5,738 nt of DNA. It comes from Crocinitomicaceae bacterium (lineage in GTDB: Bacteria; Bacteroidota; Bacteroidia; Flavobacteriales_D; Sanyastnellaceae). This document shows, piece by piece, positions 1 through 5,738 of the stretch; position 1 is the stretch's first letter, and the number at the start of each line of letters is the position of its first letter. Below the pieces are notes generated by a model. That model was not told the origin of the DNA and searched no databases. It worked only from the letters and a program-made list of their open reading frames with translations. Location: assembly GCA_020848015.1 (NCBI GenBank), contig JADLBA010000023.1:1-5738 (forward strand). Reading direction: 5' to 3'. The translations under genes were made by a program, and so were the position numbers.

Positions 1-37
1 AAGCACCCTCCTGCTATGAATGGCTCTTCCTTTCATC

Positions 38-1693
38 TCAATGTGGAATTTTGGCTCCCTGCTGAATCCATCGTTTCAGCACCATTCTTTCTTCATCGGT
101 CATTCCTGTCTTGTTGCCCTGCGGCATCGTTTTAGTATCCACCGCCCGAATCAATATTTTATCTGTCATGCTTTGAATTTGTTCCGGTGTATCGTACATC
201 ACACCGTTCGGAGCAGAAGTCCACTGATCGTCGGTGGGGGCAGAAGAGTGACATTGGACACATCGTTGCTGAAAAATAGCATTGACTTCAGTGAAGGGTA
301 CCGGGGGAGATGCTTCCGTTGTTTTCTCGAAAGCAGGAGAGGTAAAAAGCGCTAACAGCAACAGCATCAACACAGATACGATGAGAATGTATCGCTTCAC
401 TATGCCCCGCTCTACAAGGTTCCAGTAGTGTTTGATCCCCGCGCTCGCCACGGTCATTACCATCAGTACTATCCAGTTGAATTCGTTTCCGAAAGTGCTC
501 GGAAAGTGATTGCTGATCATGATAAAAATGACCGGCAGTGTAGTGTAGTTATTGTGAAGCGACCGTTGTCCCGCCTTTTTGCCCAAACTCGCATCGAGCG
601 GCATACCGGTGACTGCCGCTTTAACTAATGCTTTTTGCGAAGGAATTATAACAAAGAAGACATTCGCCGCCATGATTGTTCCGAGCAGCGCTCCCACATG
701 AATAAAAGCTGCACGCGGGTTGAACACGTGGGCGAGGAAATACGAAATTACCGTGAGAATAATCAGCCCAACAATCGCAAATAATTTCGGTTTTGCGATC
801 AATGGTGACTTGCACATTCGATCGTACAGTATCCATCCTAACACGAGGGTTCCTATACCGATCGCTATTCCCGTACCGGATGAAATATCAGCCACTGACT
901 TATCAATGAGGAATGATTTCGCGTCCATGTAATAGACAATGAAAAGCAGACCTGCTCCCGTCAGCCAGGTGAAATAAGCCTCGTACTTGAACCAGTGAAG
1001 GTCGCGGGGGATGATCTGAGGCGCTACTTTATATTTTTCGAGAAAGTAAAATCCGCCACCATGTATCGCCCAAAGATTACCGGCCAGCTCTTCGCGCACA
1101 TTGTGCGTTCTGTTGAGATTATTTTCGAGAAAAATGAAATAAAATGAAGCTCCGATCCACATAATACCCGCAACTACGTGTACCCATCTCACCATCAGGT
1201 TGAGCCACTCCATAGCAAACCCCTGTACCGGTGTTCCCTTTGCACCAACGTAAATAAGATATAAAAAGATGATTCCAAAGCCGATGTATTTCAGCGCACC
1301 CTTTGTGGCTCCGGCTCGTTCAATGGCTTCATTATTTTCATACTCCGCCAGTTTGGTCAGTTCCGATTCTTTTAATTGAACAGCCGCCTTGTACAGATTG
1401 TTATATATGATATACGCTACCGCAAAAAGTATAAGAACAACAATAATATATGGCCATCCGGGATCAGAGGCCAGCTTGCCGAAATATCCCTGCGATTCCT
1501 GCATTTTTCCTTCCGCCGGGAGGGCGGAGGTTGAATGGATATTGGATTCGCTAATCACCGGGGTATCTATTGCGGTGATTGAAACATTTTCTCCTGCTAC
1601 TGCAAGTCCGTGAGCAGTAACCTGCAGCGAGAACACAATCAGTGAAAGGAAAAACACGCCTTTCATAAAGGCGTTTCTGAGAAAAATATTCAT
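38..1693 (-). CDS. puuD: PuuD-type urate hydroxylase: membrane domain (DUF989) fused to C-terminal cytochrome c
   Basis: This 551-residue membrane protein matches the PuuD family, which oxidises urate to 5-hydroxyisourate and passes electrons to a fused haem c domain. The membrane core has the family wording: RWVHVVAGIMWIGASFYF (169-186), HGGGFYFLEKY (211-221), LHWFKYEAY (232-240), NPRAAFIHVGALLGTIMAANVFFVIIP (325-351) and QRSLHNNYTTLPV (376-388). About eight or nine hydrophobic helices are visible, near 80-98, 134-150, 165-189, 238-256, 273-290, 303-322, 328-350, 405-419 and 434-451. The C-terminal domain has one haem site, CVQCH (478-482), and TMPQGNKTGMT with M523 as the likely axial ligand. 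An in-frame TGA two codons upstream limits the start to M1 or M10; M10 gives the cleaner signal peptide (MKGVFFLSLIVFSLQVTA). Residues 1-130, holding that signal peptide, a Ser/Thr-rich linker and an extra helix, extend beyond the conserved core. The family call is firm; urate as substrate is inferred, since no other uricolytic gene is in view. Confidence 0.9.
   Translation of the reverse strand: MNIFLRNAFMKGVFFLSLIVFSLQVTAHGLAVAGENVSITAIDTPVISESNIHSTSALPAEGKMQESQGYFGKLASDPGWPYIIVVLILFAVAYIIYNNLYKAAVQLKESELTKLAEYENNEAIERAGATKGALKYIGFGIIFLYLIYVGAKGTPVQGFAMEWLNLMVRWVHVVAGIMWIGASFYFIFLENNLNRTHNVREELAGNLWAIHGGGFYFLEKYKVAPQIIPRDLHWFKYEAYFTWLTGAGLLFIVYYMDAKSFLIDKSVADISSGTGIAIGIGTLVLGWILYDRMCKSPLIAKPKLFAIVGLIILTVISYFLAHVFNPRAAFIHVGALLGTIMAANVFFVIIPSQKALVKAAVTGMPLDASLGKKAGQRSLHNNYTTLPVIFIMISNHFPSTFGNEFNWIVLMVMTVASAGIKHYWNLVERGIVKRYILIVSVLMLLLLALFTSPAFEKTTEASPPVPFTEVNAIFQQRCVQCHSSAPTDDQWTSAPNGVMYDTPEQIQSMTDKILIRAVDTKTMPQGNKTGMTDEERMVLKRWIQQGAKIPH
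1656..1674 (-). repeat. Perfect 8-bp hairpin with the second puuD ATG as its loop
   Basis: On the plus strand the arms acgccttt (1656-1663) and aaaggcgt (1667-1674) are exact reverse complements around the three bases cat. In the puuD mRNA that loop reads AUG, the codon for M10, which is the alternative start with the better signal peptide. The structure is directly visible. Any role in initiation is inference, and it may be chance. Confidence 0.55.
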
Positions 1694-1761
1694 CCGTCAG
1701 TTTTACATTTTTTGCATCTGCAATAATACTACATTCTGTGAAGGAGCATTAAGAAATGCCC

Positions 1762-1805
1762 TTGCGCTAACCCGCGCCTCACGGGATTTTTATTCCCATA
1801 GCGAA
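1762..1805. repeat. Nested inverted repeats in the leuS-puuD spacer
   Basis: This lies in the 147-base spacer between leuS and puuD. An outer stem pairs cgcta (1765-1769) with tagcg (1799-1803), and it extends to tt/aa past one bulged g. Inside it, two short stems compete for the same bases: cccg (1771-1774) with cggg (1782-1785), or ggga (1783-1786) with tccc (1794-1797). On the plus strand the first is followed by atttttatt and looks like a weak terminator, but no plus-strand gene reads into it. On the minus strand it would sit in the leuS 3' region or puuD leader and has no U-tract after it. The rest of the spacer shows nothing convincing. Confidence 0.4.
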
Positions 1806-1840
1806 TTTATTCAAAAAGGGAGTCAGTGCGGCTTACCGAC

Positions 1841-4681
1841 CTACACCACTACATTCACTATTCGTTTTGGTACAACAATGATTTTTTTCGGTGATTTTCC
1901 GTCGAGGTATTTGCCGGTTTGTTCATGGGCAAGAACAGCTTTTTCAATTTCAGTTCCCCGCATATCAGTAGGGAGAGAGATAAAAAATCGGGTTTTCCCA
2001 TTGAATGAAACAGGGTACTCAAAGTCAGTGTCCTGAAGAAATTCATCGCAAAACGGTGGCCATGCGGCAGTTGTAATGCTTGAAAACTCCGTAGCATTAT
2101 CCCTCATTTTCTGCCATAATTCTTCGGAAATGTGCGGTGCATAGGGTGATAATAACACGCACAGCGGCTCAAGCACTGATCGCTTATTGCACTTGGTCTC
2201 CTGCAGTTCATTCACCCCGATCATCAATGCACTCACCACTGTATTCCACGAAAAACGATTCAGCTCTTCTGTCACTTTTTTAATGGTTTTGTGCAGTGTC
2301 TTCAGTTCCTGTTTTGAAGGCTCCTCATCACTCAGTTCAAAAATATTTTTACTGTTGTGAAAGAGTCTCCAAAATTTTTTTAGAAAATGATGTACTCCGG
2401 TAATGCCATTTATATCCCACGGCTTACTCTGTTCGAGTGGGCCGAGAAACATTTCATAGCATCTCAGGGTATCGGCACCAAATTTCTCCACCAATTCATC
2501 TGGAGTTTGAACATTGAATTTCGACTTCGATATTTTTTCGATTTCACTGCCGCAGATAAATTTCCCCTCATCGTTTAAAATAAATTCCGCGTTGGAATAT
2601 TCGGCGCGCCATTTCTTGAATGCTTCAATATCGAGCTGATCGTTGTTTACCATGGAGATATCAGCGTACAGAGCCTGTGTTTCGTACTCCGCTATTTTAT
2701 CTGCTGAGACAAACTGTTTGCTGTCTTTGATACGATAAACAATGCTGCTCTTTCCCAGTATCATTCCCTGGTTGATCATTTTTTTGAACGGCTCGTCGAA
2801 TCCTATGTAACCTAGGTCATAAAGCACCTTGGTCCAGAAGCGCGAATACAACAAGTGCCCTGTGCCATGTTCTGCGCCGCCCACATAGAGATCTACCTGA
2901 TTCCAGTATTCGGTTTTTTCACGGGATGCGAATTGATCTTTATTTTTAGAATCCATATAACGCAAAAAATACCAGGAAGACCCCGCCCATCCGGGCATGG
3001 TATTGTATTCAAAACGATATTTGTCAGCACCTTTTTGATACTCCCAGTTTTCCGCCCGTGCTAATGGGGGATCACCGCTTTCGGTAGGAAGGTATTTATC
3101 TACTGCCGGCAGCAAAACGGGAAGCTCATGGTCTGGTACTAAATAAGGTGTCTCACCCTTGTAAAAAATGGGAAAAGGCTCTCCCCAGTAGCGCTGTCGG
3201 CTAAATACGGCATCGCGGATTCTATAATTGATCCGCTCTTCGCCGATCCCTTTTTCTCTGATTGCTGCGATCATTTTCCGGATCGCTTCATATCCGGTAA
3301 GACCATTGAGGAACTGGGAATTGGACAAAACAGATTCTTTGGACGTTTCTGCTTTTTCAGAAAGATCAACTCCTTCAAAGATGGATAGAATAGGGAGGTC
3401 GAATTTTTTTGCAAAATCGTAATCGCGCTGATCGCCCGCCGGAACAGCCATGATAGCGCCGGTTCCATAACCGGACAAAACATATTCACTAATCCAAACG
3501 GGAATTTTTTCACCGGTAAAGGGATGGATCGCATAAGCCCCGGTGAACTGCCCTGTAATATTTTTTACTTCCGACTGGCGATCGCGTTCCGACTTCAGCT
3601 TCGCAGAAGCTATATAATTTTCTACCTCTTTTTTGTATTCTGCAGTGCTAATTTTTACTACTAAATCGTGTTCGGGGGCAAGGGTCAGGAAACTGACACC
3701 AAAGAGTGTATCCGGCCGGGTAGTAAATACCCTGATTACTTCATTGTGGCCATCAACAGCAAACCTTAGTATGGCTCCCTCGGAGCGTCCAATCCAGTTG
3801 CGCTGAACTTCCTTAATACTCTCCGACCAGTCTATGCGTTCGAGGCCTTCGAGAAGCCGTTCTGCATAAGCAGAAATACGCATACTCCACTGTCGCATTT
3901 TTTTCTGCTCTACCGGATATCCGCCGCGCTCGCTCACTCCATCTTTTATTTCGTCATTGGCAAGCACCGTTCCCAGGGCCGGGCACCAGTTTACGACAGA
4001 GTCTGCGAGGTAAGCAAGCCGGTATTGCATCAGTACTAATTGCTGTTGCTCTTCGTTCATACAACACCAATCGGCAGCAGAAAAATCGCCGCTCCACTGC
4101 GGGCTGAAAAAAGGAAATTTTGAACGGTCAATCTGTTTATACCAGTCGTCTTCTATCGCGGCGTTTACGTTGTAATTTCCGTTTTCTTTGAATCGTTCGA
4201 TCAGCGAATAAACAGGCTCGGCGCGTTTTGTATCGTTATTGTACCATGCGTCGAAGATCAGGCTGAATATCCATTGTGTCCAGCGATAATAGCCGGGATC
4301 ACTGGTTTGTACTTCCCTGCTCCAGTCGTAAGAAAACCCGATTTTATCTAATTGCTCGCGATAACGCGCAATGTTCTGTGCGGTGGTAGTAGCAGGATGT
4401 TGCCCCGTCTGGATAGCGTATTGCTCTGCGGGCAATCCAAAACTGTCGTATCCCATCGGGTGAAGCACATTGAATCCAAGGTGTCTTTTGTAGCGGGCGT
4501 AAATATCGGAAGCAATATAACCGAGTGGGTGGCCGACATGCAATCCGGCTCCGCTGGGATACGGGAACATATCGAGCACATAGAACTTTTCTTCCTCATT
4601 GCTTTCGCTTACTGTATATGTCTTTTTTTCGCGCCAGATTGTGCGCCATTTTTCCTCTATCTTCCTGAAGTCGTATTCCAT
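1841..4681 (-). CDS. leuS: Leucyl-tRNA synthetase
   Basis: This cytoplasmic class Ia aminoacyl-tRNA synthetase of 946 residues charges tRNA-Leu with leucine using ATP and edits mischarged product. The Rossmann catalytic core begins with PYPSGAGLHVGHPLGY (40-55), with HVGH as the HIGH motif. NWCPALGTVLANDE (231-243 region) leads into the CP1 editing domain, roughly 240-440. That domain has the threonine-rich TTRPDT (320-325) and GTGAIMAVPAGDQRD (406-420), with both conserved aspartates D417 and D420 kept. RQRYWGEP (495-502) and LYVGGAEHGTGHLLYSRFW (598-616) return to the catalytic core. The KMSKS loop reads KISKS (716-720). The anticodon-binding helical domain follows, with LLSPYAPHISEELW (843-856), and then the C-terminal tRNA-binding domain. 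The insert before KISKS (about 645-712) is of Bacteroidota type. A TAA directly before the ATG fixes the start; no Shine-Dalgarno is seen. The gene is full length with no frameshift, so it should be functional. Confidence 0.98.
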   Translation of the reverse strand: MEYDFRKIEEKWRTIWREKKTYTVSESNEEEKFYVLDMFPYPSGAGLHVGHPLGYIASDIYARYKRHLGFNVLHPMGYDSFGLPAEQYAIQTGQHPATTTAQNIARYREQLDKIGFSYDWSREVQTSDPGYYRWTQWIFSLIFDAWYNNDTKRAEPVYSLIERFKENGNYNVNAAIEDDWYKQIDRSKFPFFSPQWSGDFSAADWCCMNEEQQQLVLMQYRLAYLADSVVNWCPALGTVLANDEIKDGVSERGGYPVEQKKMRQWSMRISAYAERLLEGLERIDWSESIKEVQRNWIGRSEGAILRFAVDGHNEVIRVFTTRPDTLFGVSFLTLAPEHDLVVKISTAEYKKEVENYIASAKLKSERDRQSEVKNITGQFTGAYAIHPFTGEKIPVWISEYVLSGYGTGAIMAVPAGDQRDYDFAKKFDLPILSIFEGVDLSEKAETSKESVLSNSQFLNGLTGYEAIRKMIAAIREKGIGEERINYRIRDAVFSRQRYWGEPFPIFYKGETPYLVPDHELPVLLPAVDKYLPTESGDPPLARAENWEYQKGADKYRFEYNTMPGWAGSSWYFLRYMDSKNKDQFASREKTEYWNQVDLYVGGAEHGTGHLLYSRFWTKVLYDLGYIGFDEPFKKMINQGMILGKSSIVYRIKDSKQFVSADKIAEYETQALYADISMVNNDQLDIEAFKKWRAEYSNAEFILNDEGKFICGSEIEKISKSKFNVQTPDELVEKFGADTLRCYEMFLGPLEQSKPWDINGITGVHHFLKKFWRLFHNSKNIFELSDEEPSKQELKTLHKTIKKVTEELNRFSWNTVVSALMIGVNELQETKCNKRSVLEPLCVLLSPYAPHISEELWQKMRDNATEFSSITTAAWPPFCDEFLQDTDFEYPVSFNGKTRFFISLPTDMRGTEIEKAVLAHEQTGKYLDGKSPKKIIVVPKRIVNVVV

Positions 4682-4732
4682 TTATTACCCGGTTAAGAAA
4701 TGGGTGTGCGAAGATATGGAATAGCAGAAAAG

Positions 4733-4750
4733 AGCCGGTAAAGCCGGTAA
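4733..4750. repeat. Two tandem copies of a 9-base unit upstream of leuS
   Basis: The unit agccggtaa occurs at 4733-4741 and again at 4742-4750 without interruption. It lies 52-69 bases upstream of the leuS start, where a promoter or leader would be expected. It could be a binding site or a simple duplication; nothing else in the sequence decides. Confidence 0.5.
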
Positions 4751-4770
4751 ACAGGAAATATTTTTGGGGT

Positions 4771-4794
4771 AGAGACGCAATGTATTGCCTCTCT
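4771..4794. repeat. Near-perfect 11-bp palindrome, likely a dispersed intergenic repeat
   Basis: Arms agagacgcaat (4771-4781) and attgcctctct (4784-4794) pair at 10 of 11 positions around the bases gt. The one mismatch is c4776 against c4789. From memory, it resembles the palindromic intergenic elements with GTAGAGACGC...GCGTCTCTAC ends found in many copies in cyanobacteria and some Bacteroidota. It lies between the Fic terminator and the leuS start, so it would be in or near the leuS leader. It has no U-tract on either side and is unlikely to be a terminator. Confidence 0.6.
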
Positions 4795-4817
4795 GCATTT
4801 GATAACGCCATTTTTTC

Positions 4818-4845
4818 AAAAAAAATTTCCCCGCTTCGCGGGAAC
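4818..4845 (-). terminator. Rho-independent terminator of the Fic gene
   Basis: On the minus strand the stem TTCCCGC / GCGGG(G)AA closes on a GAA loop, with one bulged G, and a run of nine T follows after one A. On the plus strand the GC arms are 4831-4835 and 4839-4843, and the A run is 4818-4826. It starts about 50 bases past the Fic stop codon, so it should separate Fic transcription from leuS. The bases between the Fic stop and this stem show nothing notable. Confidence 0.85.
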
Positions 4846-4894
4846 CACTTATAGTTAAATTATTACTTGTTGTTGATATGGTTTTAGTTCCATG

Positions 4895-5677
4895 TTACTT
4901 TTCAAAAATTAATGATTGCGGAAGCATTAGCAAGAAGGGTATTCCTCTTTCATACTTCAATTCTTCATAAAACAATCCAACACGAGCCAGATTGTGATAA
5001 TACGTTTTCAGATTGTTGTAGTAGTACAATTCGCTTGGAATATACCAGGCCTTTTCCCCTAATTTTGATGACAGAAACCATTTTTCAAGCAATCTTGCAG
5101 TTCTTCCATTACCATCATTGAACGGATGAATTTTCACAAACACTAAATGAATCAACGATGCATAATAAAAAGCTTCTTCAATTTTTAGATTAACCTCTAT
5201 TAAATTATTTAACTCACTCCAAAATCTTTCATATTCTTTTTGCACCAATTGAGCGGATGCCGCTTCATATTCCACACGCTGTGATTGTTGCTCCATTATC
5301 AGCATGTTGCCTTTTCGTATTTGACCTCTTTGTTGTTCGGGCAATAAGTGCAGGGTAGCAATAGCATGGCATTTATGAAAATGGTCTTTCGTTAAATGGT
5401 TGTCTTTTGCAAATTCGTATGCTGCGTACAAGTCATTTGGCTTTTCAGTTAGGTTAGGCAGGTATTCTATATCAAGCATTTTATGTTTTACATAACTATC
5501 CACTTCAAGCGTTTCACCTTCAATTTTTGAAGAAGACATAACTGAAACGGCTGTAGCGAATTTAAAATTCTCAGCAGTCCATTCTCGTGTTTTTATTTTT
5601 TCAAATTCTTTATCCAGCTCCACATCAAGTAACGAAAGCCATGTGCTGTAATGCGTATCGGTAAGTAGCTTTTCCAT
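4895..5677 (-). CDS. Fic-domain protein (putative AMP-transferase), class II with N-terminal inhibitory motif
   Basis: This 260-residue soluble protein belongs to the Fic family, which usually transfers AMP from ATP to a hydroxyl side chain of a target protein. The Fic motif is complete: HPFNDGNGRTAR (184-195), with catalytic H184, D188 for metal binding, and phosphate-binding N190, R192 and R195. SSKIEG (49-54) fits the inhibitory pattern (S/T)xxxE(G/N), with E53 as the glutamate expected to contact R195 and block ATP. This is the class II (N-terminal helix) arrangement. GQIRKGNMLIM (118-128) probably leads into the target-binding flap. The protein ends soon after the Fic core, and I see no C-terminal winged-helix domain of the kind many bacterial Fic proteins have. 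An in-frame TAA six codons upstream leaves the ATG as the only start. It has its own terminator, no paired antitoxin gene in view, and lower GC than leuS, which suggests separate acquisition. The target is unknown. Confidence 0.93.
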   Translation of the reverse strand: MEKLLTDTHYSTWLSLLDVELDKEFEKIKTREWTAENFKFATAVSVMSSSKIEGETLEVDSYVKHKMLDIEYLPNLTEKPNDLYAAYEFAKDNHLTKDHFHKCHAIATLHLLPEQQRGQIRKGNMLIMEQQSQRVEYEAASAQLVQKEYERFWSELNNLIEVNLKIEEAFYYASLIHLVFVKIHPFNDGNGRTARLLEKWFLSSKLGEKAWYIPSELYYYNNLKTYYHNLARVGLFYEELKYERGIPFLLMLPQSLIFEK

Positions 5678-5681
5678 ATCT

Positions 5682-5738
5682 TTAAAATCTTGTTATATCC
5701 CGTGGGATTTTCTTGAAAATGATGTTGTGCTTCGTCAT
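5682..5738 (-). other. Cut-off segment upstream of Fic, possibly the end of another coding region (frame uncertain)
   Basis: Two minus-strand frames are open from the window edge. One reads DEAQHHFQENPTGY and runs on to a TAA at 5593-5595, inside the Fic gene. Its start resembles motif II (DEAx) of superfamily 2 helicases, and its codons are the AT-ending kind common in the Fic gene. The other reads MTKHNIIFKKIPRDITRF and stops at 5682-5684, only 4 bases before the Fic ATG, as a co-transcribed upstream gene would. The segment is too short to choose between them, and it may be non-coding. Confidence 0.25.

Noticed and set aside
20..355. 111-residue plus-strand frame
   Set aside because: It lies opposite the haem c domain of the puuD gene, whose minus-strand reading is unmistakable.
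1721..1728. TATTATTG on the minus strand, 28 bases before puuD, as a Bacteroidota -7 promoter box (TAnnTTTG)
   Set aside because: One mismatch, and no TTG at the expected distance upstream; chance matches are common in AT-rich DNA.
1812..1840. Possible leuS terminator just past its stop (CGGTAAGCCG, then CCCTTTTTG on the minus strand)
   Set aside because: The stem has only three GC pairs and does not adjoin the T run, so it is too weak to call.
4352..4696. 114-residue plus-strand frame
   Set aside because: It is antisense to the conserved HIGH region of leuS and matches nothing known to me.
4709..4716. TATCTTCG on the minus strand, 28 bases before leuS, as a -7 promoter box
   Set aside because: One mismatch in the core and no convincing -33 element.
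4596..4811. 71-residue minus-strand frame overlapping the leuS start and the palindrome
   Set aside because: It runs through the palindrome and the 9-base repeats and overlaps leuS in another frame; the product has no recognisable features.

Overview
The window is 5.7 kb and all three complete genes lie on the minus strand. Reading in the direction of transcription (right to left) they are a Fic-domain protein, leucyl-tRNA synthetase (leuS) and a membrane-bound cytochrome c/urate hydroxylase-like protein (puuD-type). The organism looks like a member of Bacteroidota, probably near Chitinophagales/Sphingobacteriales. The LeuRS carries the long insertions and motif wording typical of that phylum (NWCPALGTVLANDE, AVPAGDQRD, and a long insert before the KMSKS loop). 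The start codons lack Shine-Dalgarno sequences, and GC is moderate to low. This placement comes from memory of the families, not from a search.

Layout: 1-37 is a short tail after puuD, ending in an AGGAGG-like box at the window edge. 38-1693 is the puuD-like gene. 1694-1840 is a spacer with a structured inverted-repeat cluster. 1841-4681 is leuS, intact and full length. 4682-4894 is a 213-base spacer with a 9-base tandem repeat, a palindrome that looks like a dispersed intergenic repeat, and a convincing intrinsic terminator for the Fic gene. 4895-5677 is the Fic gene. 5678-5738 is a cut-off segment in which one frame resembles helicase motif II and another ends 4 bases before the Fic start.

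The genes do not form an obvious pathway. leuS is core housekeeping. The puuD-like protein would oxidise urate at the cytoplasmic membrane and pass electrons to its own C-terminal haem c domain, but no other purine-degradation gene is visible. The Fic gene is more AT-rich than leuS, has its own terminator and carries its own inhibitory motif, so it looks like a separately acquired, self-contained unit. I see no CRISPR array, transposase, tRNA or rRNA. No wholly new system is evident. The best leads are the right-edge segment, the extended N-terminus of the PuuD-like protein, and the intergenic palindromes.
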